The notes under the pieces are model-generated. The model was not told where the DNA came from. It saw only the letters and a list, made by a program, of their open reading frames with translations, and did no database searches. A program made the position numbers and the translations under genes. A stretch of 64,000 nucleotides of DNA, from contig NC_072897.1 of the NCBI RefSeq assembly GCF_027943255.1, positions 20,336,044 through 20,400,043 of the forward strand, read 5' to 3'. Shown here one piece after another: positions 43,660-55,700 of this stretch (positions within the stretch are counted from its first letter, which is position 1; every line of letters starts with the position of its first letter). Origin of the DNA: Anastrepha obliqua. Taxonomy: Eukaryota; Arthropoda; Insecta; Diptera; Tephritidae.

Positions 43660-44134
43660 GAGGCATTCTCTGAAAAAAAAAGCCACTTGAAAAAAAAAAG
43701 TTCTTTATTTTTTTGGCAATAATATATCTTATAGTATATGTAAAAACTAAAATAAAAAATATGGTTTTAGGTCCGTGTAATGCGGGGTTGCCATACTGTC
43801 AGGGGTCAAAGTTTTTTGCAAAAAAATTTTCGAACCGCCATAACTTTTAAACGAATGAACGGATTTTAAAACACCTTAAGACTTTTTTGTACAAAATTTC
43901 TTAAACTTTAAAACTGTGTATCATAAAAAATTTTTAAATTAATATTTCATTGAAAAAAATGAAAAAAAATTTTTTTTTTGAATTTTTAACCACTTATGCC
44001 CCCTTCGATTTTTTTCAAAAATACCCCAAAATGTTCCTTATTTCATCACCTTTTTACCCCCCAAAGGGAATTTTGGGACAGCAATATTTGTATGAGTTAC
44101 AAATAAAAAACCAACTCAGCGCAACGCTCTTAAT
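43660..44134 (+). repeat. Left terminal inverted repeat of the Sola-like element
   Basis: Matches 50451-50928 inverted, with a few differences in A and T runs. Homology fades after CAACGCTCT. The open frames within it mirror each other on the two sides and are not genes. Confidence 0.9.
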
Positions 44135-44550
44135 CCAAGGAAATGCTCTACTATCATCCCTACTGCATTATATTATTATCTTTTTCCATCATACTTTACT
44201 AAATGTAAGAAAAATTATTATTTAGGAATTTTGTAAAAGAAATTAAAGAGATTTCATGTCCATAAATGGAAAACAAAGTCCTTAAAATTGTCCAATACTG
44301 ATAATTGTCCAATACTAACTACATAGTTTAAATTGGAGAATTCAAGTACCCTAAAATTCCGCTAGGTGGCTATGCTGTATGCCTTCTTATATTAATATAC
44401 GTTTCCACCAAAAGTAAACACCGTGTTTGCAGGAGTTGTGTTTGGGAGAACTGTCAACTGTTTCCACCGAAAGTTTGGGAGAAACTGTGTTTGAACTGTC
44501 TTTTGTTGACATTTGGAAATCAGAATTATAAAAATTGATAAAATTATAAA

Positions 44551-45925
44551 ATGGTGCATAAAATTCAATTTGTTATGTTGATTTTATCATTTTATTTTAA
44601 AATAATTGATAGTGAGTTGGTCACATATTATTTAAAAAAAAGGTTAAGGGAAAATAAAATAATTTTAAGCGTTGCTGCCAATTTAATGCGTTCGCAAAGT
44701 GTATGGTCTTTGGTATGGTAAACAGATTTAAGATACATTATTTGTGTATAATGTACATGTATATTTTAGGAACATTCCAGTACCTTTTGGGAAGTAGACT
44801 GCCAGAGTAATGGGGACAAGTTTTTCAAAAATAATTTCCGAATGGAAAGATCCTGCTTTGAAAAATTGTGCAGCAAACTTGAAAAAATAGCCAAAAGAAA
44901 AACGAACTATCGAAACCCGATTTCACTAAAAAAGCGCGTGGCAATTGCTCTGTATGCACTAGGATCTTCTAGTGAATACAGATCAATTGGACATTTGTTT
45001 GGAGTAGGCAAAGCAACTGTTTGCAAAATACTCATCGAGTTTTGCAATGAAGTTGGGACATCTTTGGCTCCAATATATTTGAAAAATTTTCCACTGACAA
45101 GGGCGCAAATTGAGAATGGAGTCGCAGATTTTAATGCAATGGGCTATCCACAATGTATTGGAGCAATAGGTAAGTTTATAAGTAATGCGATAAAAATAAC
45201 GTTTAATCAAAAGCATCTTTATTATACAGATGGATGTCATATTGAAATTCATCCAAGAAAGGAAGAAGCCATTGATTACTACAACTACAAAGGGTGGTAT
45301 TCCGAAGTACTATTGGCTTTGGTAGACGCAAAATATAGATTTGTTTATATACATTGCGGCAGTCCTGGAAGATGCAACGACTCCGGATATTTTGAAAAAT
45401 CATCGCTAAAGCGCGAGTTGCAAAGTTGTGCACTTCTTGATGAATTGAGCTTGCTGTATGGATCCACAAAAATACCAGTCCATATTATAGGGGACTCTGC
45501 TTTTCGTCTCTCTCAGCATTTAATGAAGCCATATCCGCATAGTGTGACCAATACACCCGAACAAAAAAAATTCAACTATAGATTGTCTAAGTGCCGGCGT
45601 GGAAAATGCTTTTGGCCATTTAAAAGCCCGGTAAATACAACTTAGAGATTCTAATATTTTTAAAAATTGGTAATACAGGTTCTATTTTAGATTTAGGAGA
45701 ATTGGAAAAGGCGTGGATAACCACATCAAAAATGTAAACACAGTTATTTCATGTGCATGTGTTTTACATAATTTTTTGATTGCTGAGAAGGATTTAATTT
45801 TGGAAAATTGGCTAGTGGAAATGCATGGCGATTCCAGGCGCAATATTCAACACGGCACCAATGCAGTTGACCGATCTGAAGGAGAATCGATAAGAAATGC
45901 GTTAAAGGAATATTTCAGTGAGTAA
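44551..45925 (+). pseudogene. Harbinger (HARBI1-like) transposase, four exons, one lesion
   Basis: Proposed exons are 44551-44712, 44770-45169, 45230-45630 and 45691-45925. Exon 2 includes DKFFKNNFRMERSCFEKLC. The helix-turn-helix SIGHLFGVGKATVCKIL lies near residue 110. The first catalytic Asp codon is split by intron 2 (GGAGCAATAG | AT) and gives GAIDGCHIEI. The second Asp region is HIIGDSAFRLSQHLMKPYP. Near 45592-45602 a small deletion shifts frame before ENAFGHLKAR, the Glu region. Exon 4 has RRIGKGVDNHIKNVNTVISC. The DDE_Tnp_4 fold is clear. Only this one lesion was seen. Confidence 0.82.
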
Positions 45926-46141
45926 TATAACTTCTTTCATGTAGATTCTCCCGTATGTTTTATTAAATTAACCATAATTTATTGGTTAAAAAGGTTATTT
46001 GGTTTAAACAATTTTATCTTCAAACCAAATATTTATTTAAATATTTCGACCTACAAAGAGTCCAATTGGTTTAAATCTGAAAAACAACTTTTCACCAGAA
46101 CAATAAAATTTGTAATACATAGTTTTATAAAATAACATTTT

Positions 46142-46327
46142 ATTCATTTTGGAAAAAGGCACAATTCATTAAAACTTAAATATAAATTAAATAACAATAT
46201 TTCATTCATTTTGGAAAAAGGCACAATTCATTAAAACTTAAATATAAATTAAATAACAATATTTCATTCATTTTGGAATAAGGCACAATTCATTAAAACT
46301 TAAATGTAAATTAAATAACAATATTTT
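46142..46327. repeat. 62-bp tandem repeat, three copies
   Basis: Units beginning ATTCATTTTGGAAAAAGGC repeat at 46142, 46204 and 46266. The last differs at a few bases (GGAATAAGG). They lie between the two Harbinger genes, just beyond the stop of the Myb-like gene. The rest of 45926-46333 is AT-rich with no gene. Confidence 0.85.
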
Positions 46328-46333
46328 AGTTAA

Positions 46334-47108
46334 TTAGTTCCTCTCTAAGAAACTAACCACACTTTTGGTCAATACCTCAATTGCAGCAACCTTTTTTTTT
46401 TCAATTTCAATAAGTTCAGCAGTTAACTTATTGTTTTCTGTCATGCACGTTTTTATTGTTTCGTTTAGTTCCTGTATGTTCGAATTTTTTGTTTTTGCTG
46501 CAGGTGCGGAAGCTTCGTCCAGTGCTGGAGACGTTGATGGCGCAAATGTAAACGAAGCAGACGGAGCAGCTGAAAATGAAGGTGATATCGGCGAATTTGA
46601 TGGACCTGGCGAATCAATCGAGCCTGCATATATAAATAGAAATTAACATTATACAATTAGATGTAAATACAAGTAAAATTACATATATAAATAAAACAAA
46701 TACCTGTTATACTATCGACCACGACCGCATCAACATTATTCACTCTATCCGTTCCTATTATTTGGTGCACCCTCCGATAGTGCTTCCAAGAAGCAGGAGA
46801 ACATCCTGTCCCCTGCTCTGCTTTGCATTTTCTGCAAAGGAAATTTTGAGGCTGTAACAAAATTACTTTAATGAAATAATATATTATATGCCTTACCTAT
46901 ATTTCATTGTAAAATTGTGGATTTTATATTTCACGTCAACTGGACGGACCTCATGGCCAAGCGCTACCAGCGACTGAGCCATCTCCGCATATATGTGCGA
47001 GTTCTTGCGTGGCCCTCGCAATTCAACTGCCTTATCACCCCATATATCAAGGAATGCTTCGTCCGCGGAAGGAAGCCAAATTGTTCTACATTTTTTAATG
47101 TTTTCCAT
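46334..47108 (-). CDS. Harbinger Myb/SANT-like DNA-binding accessory protein, three exons
   Basis: Exons 47108-46897, 46831-46704 and 46623-46334 join in frame to give 209 residues, with introns GTAAGG...TTTGCAG and GTATTTG...ATGCAG. The start MENIKKCRTIWLPSADEAFL opens a trihelix or Myb-like fold (WGDKAVELRG, VDVKYKIHNFTMKYRKCKAEQG, SPASWKHYRRVHQIIG). A Ser- and Pro-rich linker follows. A C-terminal coiled coil, ENNKLTAELIEIEKKKVAAI, ends the protein. In this superfamily the second protein imports or guides the transposase. I see no stop or shift, so it could still be expressed. Confidence 0.82.
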
Positions 47109-47110
47109 TC

Positions 47111-47666
47111 TTTGGCCAGCTTAATATTATATTAATGAAATTAGATGTATGTAAATACAAATAAAATTACATATATAAATAAAAGAAATACCTGTTATAC
47201 TATCCGCAACGAGTTGATTCAGTATTCCTGAGGAAAGATTGTAGACTTCTTTGGCCAGCTTAATATTATATCAATGAAATTAGATGTATGTAAATACAAA
47301 TAAAATTACATATATAAATAAAAGAAATACCTGTTATACTATCCGCAACGAGTTGATTCAGTATTCCTGAGGAAAGATTGTAGACTTCTTTGGCCAGCTT
47401 AATATTATATCAATGAAATTAGATGTATGTAAATACAAATAAAATTACATATATAAATAAAAGAAATACCTGTTATACTATCCGCAACGAGTTGATTCAG
47501 TATTCCTGAGGAAAGATTGTAGACTTCTTTGGCCAGCTTAATATTATATCAATGAAATTAGATGTATGTAAATACAAATAAAATTACATATATAAATAAA
47601 AGAAATACCTGTTATACTATCCGCAACGAGTTGATTCAGTATTCCTGAGGAAAGATTGTAGATTTA
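47111..47666. repeat. 139-bp tandem repeat, four copies, carrying an exon-intron boundary
   Basis: TTTGGCCAGC starts recur at 47111, 47250, 47389 and 47528, exactly 139 bases apart, with near-identical units. On the minus strand each unit has a good acceptor (CTTTCCTCAG), a 36-base open segment ending GATAGTATAACAG, and the donor GTATTTC followed by about 50 bases. The last part matches the end of exon 2 and start of intron 2 of the Myb-like gene (46650-46717). The array lies directly upstream of that gene's start. Confidence 0.88.
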
Positions 47667-48141
47667 TTTGGCTTATTTGACTTATTTTATTTTTGCGCGC
47701 ACCACTTAACGATTACCACAAGAAAAATATTAAACGTCAATCAAATGTCATATTGACAAATTGCAATCATTGTTGCCATATTTCGATAAGAATGCAATAA
47801 TAAATGAGGAAAATGAGCAACATTGCCACCACTTAATAATTATATTAGACGCAAACTCAACAAAACACGCTTTGAAAAGTGAGTTTAGGTATGGAGTTGT
47901 GTTTTAATTTTGTATGGGATTTGACAGGAGTTTTGTTTCGTGTTTGCGCTAAGAACACGATAGCGGCAGAGAACACGATAGCGGCTGCGGTGGAAACTTA
48001 GCATTACAACCGAGTTTATTCACGCGTATTATAAGTACCGTGCCTAACAAAGTGTAACATTTTCTACGATTATCGCATTGAAAGAGTTTTCTACAGTAAG
48101 TTTTTTTTTTTCACTACTTATTATATGGTTTTTTTTTAATT

Positions 48142-50094
48142 ATGCCTTTTGCTAAGTGCTATAATCCTTTTCAATGTGAATACCATAAAAATAAGAATGT
48201 ACGTAAGGTCAATAGTGGAAAAATTGTTGGAAAAAACGTACCTCACAGTTTGTATTTGTGTGATAAATGTCGTAAACAGCTTGTGAAAGAAGGTTGGCCT
48301 AAAGTTACTGGTAAATGTAAATCTAAACCTAAATCTTCTGCATCGTCTACAGATTTAAAGAATTTGGAAGAATTTAAGATTGAGAACGAATTTGAGTCTG
48401 AGAATAAATCTGAATCTGATTGTGAGAACGAATCTGATTCAGATTTTTCTTTTGCTAAAGATGATAAATCTACTAATAACGGTAATGATTCCGCTGATTT
48501 GTTGCAAATTATTGAAAAATTAAAAAATAAATTCAGTGATCCACAGATTAGTAGATTTGAAAAGTATGAATTATTAAAACTTGTACCAGATTCATGGGGA
48601 GAAAGAAAAGTAGCAAAGATATTTGGATGTTCACGCCAACTCGTCAAACAAGCAAGAGAAGGAAAAAGCGATAAAATTAATGGAAATTCATTATCTGAAG
48701 AAATTAAAACGTTGGTTATTAGTTTTTATGAAAAGGACACAAATAGTCGTCTTTTGCCAGGTAAAAAAGATTTCGTTCCTGTAAAGCAATCCGATGGAAA
48801 ACGTGTTCATGTACAAAAGCGTTTAATTTTATGTAACCTTTCGGAACTTTATTATCTTTTTAAATTAGAACATCCGAATTGTAAGATAGGATTTTCCACC
48901 TTCGCCCGGTTGCGACCGAAGCATTGTGTTCTTGCGGGATCATGTGGAACACATTCGGTTTGTGTATGTACTTACCATGAAAATGTGCACTTAATGATTG
49001 ACGGAGCATCTATACCTTCTTTGACTGAATCCAGTGTTTTAAAACTTACTTCTTATAAAGATTGCTTAAAAATCATGGTCTGTGAAAATGCGACACCTCA
49101 ATGTCATTCTGGAGAATGTAAAAAATGCGAAAATAATATTGATATTATAAAAGACCATTTAAATGAGATTTTCGAGTCTAACGGAATTAATAAAATTGAG
49201 TTTCAAATTTGGGAAAGCACAGACCGTTCAACGTTGATATCTCAAGTTCAGGATAGTAATGAATTTGTTGAAACTTTGTGTGAGAAATTGACAGTTTTGA
49301 GGAATCACGATTTTATTGCTAGACAGCAAGCAAGCTATTTAGAGCATCTGAAAAAAAATCTAAAAGAAGGATAATTGCTATTATTATGCGATTTTGCAGA
49401 GAATTATGCATTCGTTGCTCAAAATGCTGCTCAGTCATTCCACTGGAACAACAATCAAGGTTCCATTCATACAGCTGTGTACTATTATGTTAAAAATCAG
49501 AAACTTGAACATAACAGTATAGTTGTTCTTTCTGATGATTTCACGCATAATACCGTAGCTGTGCATGCATTCCAGAAGATTCTTATGAAACATTTAAAGG
49601 AGCAAAGTTTATCGATAAATAAAATAATATATTTTACTGATGGAGCAGCACAACATTATAAGAATCGATTTAACTTTGTTAATTTGTTGAATCATAAGAA
49701 GGACTTTGGAGTGGATGCTGAATGGCACTTCCATGAAACTGCCCATGGGAAAGGTCCTTGTGACGGTATTGGTGGAAATTTAAAAAGATTGGCAGCTCGA
49801 GCGAGCTTACAACTTCCACCTTCCCAACAAATTTTGACAGCAGAAGCTCTTTTCAATTGGGCAAAGAAAAATCTTGAACGAACTTTCGTGTATTTTTCTT
49901 CAAAAAAAGAAAAAAATGTGCTCGAAAATTCCTTGAAAGTCAGATTTTCTTTAGCAAACAGAATTAATGGTACCCAAAAGTATCACGCATTTATCCCTAT
50001 CGGTAACGAAGAATTGTTATTAAAAACATTTAGTTTCTCTGAAGAATCTGTAGTTTTTCCACCAAAGCGTGGACGTAAACGCAAAAGCACATGA
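48142..50094 (+). pseudogene. Sola-like transposase, single in-frame stop
   Basis: About 650 codons in one frame, split by TAA at 49372-49374. The N-terminus has zinc-like pairs (CYNPFQCEYH, LCDKCRKQL), then an acidic segment (48360-48480). A helix-turn-helix KIFGCSRQLVKQAREGK lies near residue 160, and a Cys-rich block (VCVCTYHENVH, CHSGECKKCENN) near 275-335. After the stop come LLLCDFAENYAFVAQNAAQS (first Asp), VVLSDDFTHNTVAVHAF, YFTDGAAQHYKNRFNF (second Asp) and FHETAHGKGPCDGIGGNLKR (last acidic residue region). The GKGPCDGIGG block is widespread in animal elements. Apart from the one stop it seems intact. Confidence 0.78.
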
Positions 50095-51599
50095 ACATCA
50101 AGTTAAGATTCAATATACATAATTATTTTACTTAAAAAACTAAAAAACCAAAAAAAAAAAATTATAAAATTGAAAAAATACAAAAAAAGTTTAAAAATAA
50201 TAAAAAAACAAAAAAATAAATAAAAAAAATGAAAAAATAAAAAAAATAAAAAAGGGATTAAATGTCTGCTACGTCCACGTCGTTAAACCTGGGTTACGCT
50301 AAATGCAGATAATAAAAGTCCATAAATCAATGATTTTTCATCATAGCAACAGCTTGAAATCTAAGGAATCCTGTTTGCTTGTCTTATTTTTTACTTCCTT
50401 TTCACAGCTTCTGATAAATTATTGCAATTTGTAGTCAAACAAATAGATTGGTTAGATTGAGAGCGTTGCACTGAGTTGGTTTTTTATTTGTAACTCATAC
50501 AAATATTGCTGTCCCAAAATTCCCTTTGGGGGGTAAAAAGGTGATGAAATAAGGAACATTTTGGGGTATTTTTGAAAAAAATCGAAGGGGGCATAAGTGG
50601 TTAAAAATTCAAAAAAAAAAAAATTTTAATTTTTTTCAATGAAATATTAATTTAAAAATTTTTTATGATACACAGTTTTAAAGTTTAAGAAATTTTGTAC
50701 AAAAAAGTCTTAAGGTGTTTTAAAATCCGTTCATTCGTTTAAAAGTTATGGCGGTTCGAAAATTTTTTTGCAAAAAACTTTGACCCCTGACAGTATGGCA
50801 ACCCCGCATTACACGGACCTAAAACCATATTTTTTATTTTAGTTTTTACATATACTATAAGATATATTATTGCCAAAAAAAATAAAGAACTTTTTTTTTC
50901 AAGTGGCTTTTTTTTCAGAGAATGCCTCATTACTGACAACACGACGGGTACGTGAGGAGTTAGTGCTGACCATGACATAAGGTCGCAGCCATATATCAAA
51001 TATCTGGGGGTACTCATTGACTCGAGAATGACTTTGAAGCATCAACACAATCTGTATGTGTTGCTGAGTGATGATCTCAACCGAGTCGCAGACGCCGAGT
51101 ACTAAAATTGGAACATAGAAAGACTTTTATATGCTTTTTAGTAACTATGCAAGACCTAGGCTTATCGTTTGTTTCGGTATAAAATGAGATAATGTTCTTG
51201 TTGTCTTGGAATTCTTTCATATCAGTGTATCTGCGCCATAGTTCCCGTGTGAACCCGATATCGATGTCTCCCTCCTGGAAGAGAACATCCGAGTTCTCTG
51301 TAACACACTTCGAGTGCTGCAGATTAACCTGTACGGCTTTATGCATCGTTTTTGTCGTTATCTGCATCTAGGTCGAGCTTTTTCAGGTCAATGTTGCTGT
51401 CGACATCTTCTAGGCCGTCTTCATTATTGTCTCTCTTGTTGCCATTGAAAATTTTTAATTTGCCCTCTCGCAGACTAAACCGCATCCTCTTGTCAGATTT
51501 TTGTAGCACTGGCCAGTGCTTCGTTTATCTGCGAATGTTCTTCTGCAGATTCGCGGGGAGGAAAGGCGAATTAGTCGCCGGTCCTTCTTCGTAGTCTTT

Positions 51600-54500
51600 C
51601 GAGGGTCCTTAATTTTTTCATAGTCTCTGCTATGACATCGCATGCTGCCGTCCGAAGCTTCAGAGTGATAAAAACGCTTACATTCGAAGAATACGTGGTG
51701 AGGGTCTTCTATCACGTTTACCTCACAGTATTCGCAAGTGGGATCCGGTTCGTTTGTGAACCGATGCAGGTATGCTTTGAAGCATCCTTGCCTGGTTAAA
51801 AATTGCGTCAGACAAAAATCCACTTGTCCGTGTTTTCTTTCAATCCAGCTCCGCAAGTCCGGAATGCAGCGATGTGTCCAGCGGCCCTTCGTTGTGTTAT
51901 TCCATTTTTGCTGCCAAGTTTGGATACTACATGGTTTCCCGTGCTACGATACGTTGCATTTCACTGTCAGCCAATACTGCAGCTTCGTTTGCCAATATCT
52001 CTATTGGATACATTCCAGCGATAATCAGCGCTGCTTCTTATGAAACAGTTTAAAGGCGGAACACACTCGAAGCCCACATAAGCGATACGCTGCCTTAATA
52101 CCGCGCAAATAGGATGGATGTTGCGTAGGCATGTGCCAAACAGGCTCTTCTCCACGCCTGCTAGAAGTTGGCGTCGCCGTTGTTTTGGCAATAAGGTGCT
52201 ACAGTTACTGATGATTTATTGGTCTCATAGTCCATGTGAGTGTTAAGAGATAACCTCCTGTCTATCATTATTCCCAGATATTCAACTTCTGGTACTGTCG
52301 TGATGCTGTAATTGCCAAATTGTATAGTTGCCTTTTCTACTTTTTTCCGGCTCGATATGAGAACGGACTCCCTTTTTTGCTCCGCGAGTTGAAGGTCGTT
52401 TTGCACCAGCCATGAATTAACGGACGCTATGGTCCGATTTGCTTTTTCGCAGATGTCGCTCAGTCTCTTCGCCGTAATAACTACTGCTATATCGTCCGCA
52501 AACCCTTCATACATCCAAGGTTACTTTAAAGCAGTACTTTTTGGTACCTTCGAGCCATCGGGTACCACTTATTGCCTGTTGTGCAATTTTTTTGGCGGTA
52601 TTCACAGCGTCAACCTTCCTTTTCTGAAACCAAACCGGTTGTCCGATATTCCCCTGGCGGAATCGATCTCGTTCTCGAGGCGGTTGTAGATTATTCTCTC
52701 CAGTACTTTACCAGCCGAGTCGAGCAGGCAAATCGGTCTGAAGCTAGATGGTTCCATAGGAGGTTTGCCGGGTTTGGGCAGTAGAACCATCCTTTGTCGC
52801 TTCCATATCGATGGGAACGTTCCCTCCGCGAGGCATGCATTAAATAGGTGTTCGAAATTCGATGTAGCCAGGGCACAGACTAGTTTAAACACCTGGTTAG
52901 CGACCCCGTCTGGGCCAGGAGACTTATTATTTTCGATTCTATTCACTGCTTGAAAAACCTCGTCTTCTGAGATTCGTGGAAACTGATGTGCGGTTGGCTT
53001 CGAGGTTAAAGAAACTTACTTCCTTTGTTTGGGGAAAAGTGTGTCTACCACTTCAATCAAGAAGATCGGGCATGTTGGTATGGATTCCTTAGCAGACTTC
53101 AGGTTTTTGGTTACCACCTTGTATGCTGTCCCCCAAAGATTGTTCTCAGCATCATCGCAGAGCTCAAGGAAGCTTCAACGCTTGCTCTCCTTTATTGCTG
53201 TTTTAATTTGACGTCGCGCAGTTTTATACATTTCTCTGGCTTCTAGGAAGTTAGGTCTATCTTTTGCCCGTTGGAAGCTTCTTCTAGCCTTAGTGCATTC
53301 TTTCCTGAAAGAATGAATACTCTAGTTCCACCCATAAACAGGAACGTGTTTATTTGCTGCCGTCTTGCGAGACATTGACGCATCGCAGGCTCTACGAATA
53401 TCACCCATAATTTTGGTTCCCATGTCGTTCGCGCATTCCGTATATTCCTTTGTTGGCAACATCTCTTTAAATATACCAGGATCTAAGGTGCCGGTTTTCC
53501 ATCCTCGGTGCTTCAAACTTAATTGTTGTTTTTGAAGTTTGTATTCGTTTAAGTCAATGTCACATATTATTGCTGAGTGATCACTTTGAGTATAACACTC
53601 ACTTAGCTTCCACTTAGACTCTCTGTAGATGTTAGCGTTGACGAACGTGATGTCTATTATTGAACCAAAGCCATTTCTGAAGAATTTATGTTCTCCGCCG
53701 CTGTTCAGGAGTGTTCTGCACTTTGGTGTAGTCCGCTATGAGCCCCACTCCATAGCCTAACCATTGAAATCGCCTGCAATAATATATCGCTATCTTAACA
53801 TTGCATCCATGGCCGTTTTCCCTACTATCTCCTCAAGCTCGTCTAAAGGGGTGCTTGGAGGTATGTAGCAGCTATATATAAAAATATCTGAGATCTTGCC
53901 GCAAACAAAGCTGTTTTCTTTTATTACGATCTCTAGATGTACCTGTAAGGGATGTCGTCCAAAGGACTATATTGCATCCTTTTTGCAAGCGCCTTGCGTC
54001 CAGTTGGCTGATCTTTCTCTGTATGGTTCGTTCAATATGGCTACATCAACCTTGAGTTCAGCAATTGTTTGCGACAATGGTTGAGATTGAGTTGTAGCAA
54101 TCTCATAACTGTTTTATCTATTGAAGCGCTTGTTGAAATACCGGGCATTTATTGTCGCCGGTAGCATGATCAGTGCGGTTGGTACGTCTTATTTCACATA
54201 ATAAGCACTTTGGAGTATTTATGCATGTTTTTGCTACATGCCCTTCTCCTCCGCATTTAAAGCACACTCCTTGGAGAACGGTTCCGCTGGTGCAATTTAT
54301 TGATATATGCCCGAATTCTAGGCATTTAAAGTAGCGTCTAGGTTGGATTTTCCGACGAATATGGCATATTACCCAGCCAATATGAATTTTACCTACTTCT
54401 AATAACTTTCTGGCGGTGTCAGAAGGTGGTGAAGGAAGTGAAACAACTGCTGTTTGCGTACCGCAATATGCCTTTCGTATCGAACTAGTCTGCGTTGAGG

Positions 54501-55700
54501 TTGAAGAGCTCACAGTTAAGTGCTACGCGAATCTCTTTGGGCGTAGTTACTGCATCAACATCATGAATCTCGAGAAGTGATTCTTCTGTTAACGATTTAA
54601 CCTTCGAATTTCCTGAGAGAGCCAGACCCACCGCTGCTTGTAGTTTCGCCGTGTTCACGTCAGATGGCTTAGTCATCTGAAACAGTAGATCGTCATTCGC
54701 AGTTTTTCGGATTTTTTTAACCCGTTCATCCCTTTAAGAGAATTATCATTTTTTATTCTCTTCAAAATCTCGGCGTAAGAACATTCGCCCGTGCTTCTGA
54801 CAATGATGGTATCAGGACGAGCAGGCTTACTACTTGTGCGCTGTCGTTTATTTACCGCTATCCACGCTCCCTCCGTTCCTTTTTCCCCCTCTATATTTGC
54901 CATAGCTGTCTTTTGTGAAACATTCACAATGGGAACTTCATTCTCCTTCCTAGACGATCCTTGTGTTGGTAATAGCTCACCCGTTGCTCGTACATGGACC
55001 CCCTTTGTCGCTTGCTGTGCAGTTATTCCAAGAGAGAGAGGAGTCGTCTGTGAATACTTCGTATCTTTTGTACAAGGTTTAGTTTTTCCGATCTCTTCTG
55101 CTACCTGATCGTAGGAAATTGCAATCGCCTTCATTAAATCTCTGAGATTTTGGTTTATGGAGCGTTTTCCACTGCTAATGATATCTTTCAGATTATTTAT
55201 AAGGTGACCGAGGCACAGGAAAGCATTTTCTTTTTCAACTTCAGTTGCCACTGGGTCTGCGATATCCAGAGCGGGCGCAGTACATAGGTATTTAAGAAAG
55301 TTAAGCGCATAGGAGAATGTGATAATCACGGTCGTAGCTCAACCGAATTCAAAATGTCCTTCCCCACGTGTTCTAAACCGGTTACCGATGGAGTACTTTC
55401 CTTTTTGAGGAAGCTGATCCACCCGTTGCTGCGTTCGCAACGCCACCTTTCATTTAGCCAAGACACCTACCTTCAGTGTGGGTGATATTCCGAACACACA
55501 CCTCCAAAAGTGAATCGCTGAATTTCTGAATACTAAGTACTTGTTTCGTGCATCGCGCGGAATTTTTTCAAAGTTTCAAATCGCTTTTTATTTTTTGTTT
55601 TTAAGCACTTACTTTCTTTATGTGTCCCAGGTAACGTGAACGTTCTTTTGCCAAAACGAATCACTACACTTTCGCACTATTCGCGGATAAAAATCTTTAC
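51600..55700 (-). mobile_element. R1-clade LINE, decayed
   Basis: ORF1 spans about 55329-54118. Its N-terminal domain includes CSYAEILKRIKNDNSLKGMN. The zinc region has RRYFKCLEFGHISINC (first Cys replaced by Tyr), CFKCGGEGHVAKTC and a partial third. ORF2 is fragmentary: an endonuclease remnant at 53300-54060, reverse transcriptase at 52946-52161 (SPGPDGVANQVF, VLLPKPGKPPMEPSSFRP, FGFRKGRLTL, GFADDIAVVITA), and a C-terminal zinc motif CEYCEVNVIEDPHHVFFECK at about 51760. Stops and deletions are frequent. Sequence up to 55700 includes its 5' region. Confidence 0.75.
54118..55329 (-). pseudogene. R1-type ORF1 (gag-like) with CCHC knuckles
   Basis: Three frames cover it: 55329-54673, 54676-54485 and 54513-54118. 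The first has an acidic start and KPCTKDTKYSQTT, the second EESLLEIHDVDAVTTPKEIR, the third AYCGTQTAVVSLPSPPSDTA and the knuckles. The three frames overlap at shifts, so two frameshifts separate them. The protein would have bound LINE RNA. Confidence 0.7.

Larger units (their letters stand above)
44401..47997. mobile_element. PIF/Harbinger element with transposase and Myb-like gene
   Basis: Ends share GTTTCCACC on the left and GGTGGAAAC on the right. Subterminal GTTTCCACCGAAAGTTTGGG and repeated GAACACGATAGCGGC units follow. A TTA follows the right end but the left flank reads TAC, so the usual 3-bp TWA duplication is not clean. The two genes diverge from the outer ends toward the middle, the normal arrangement. 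Short tandem arrays occur at 46142-46327 and 47111-47666. Confidence 0.8.
43660..50928 (+). mobile_element. Sola-like DNA transposon, 475-bp inverted ends, 4-bp duplication
   Basis: Ends GAGGCATTCTCTGAAAAAA and the inverse, with near-identical repeats 43660-44134 and 50451-50928. The duplication ATTA is at 43656-43659 and 50929-50932. It contains its own transposase (48142-50094) and a nested Harbinger element (44401-47997). A 4-bp duplication, long ends and this type of transposase fit the Sola superfamily (probably Sola2) as I recall it. The stretch 50095-50450 after the gene is A-rich and non-coding. Confidence 0.8.
39723..51076 (+). mobile_element. R1-clade LINE, decayed, split by the Sola-like element
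   Basis: The parts 39723-43659 and 50929-51076 belong together: a frame reading TEV-V before the insert continues LLTTRRVREEL after it when one ATTA is kept. ORF1 (40209-41690) has a lysine-rich N-terminus and one knuckle CFKCWGYDHNAQNC. ORF2 has an endonuclease piece VLIAGDFNAWLTAWGS (42030). Its reverse transcriptase has KAPGLDGL, VWKKQRLVLLLKPGKP, NQYGFRKGRTT, LDIKNAFNSA and GYADDIALVV. Frequent stops and shifts show it is old. Confidence 0.8.

Noticed and set aside
49375..50094. A separate gene starting at TTG 49375
   Set aside because: It is in the same frame as 48142-49374 and continues the same transposase family. A single stop in one gene is the simpler reading.
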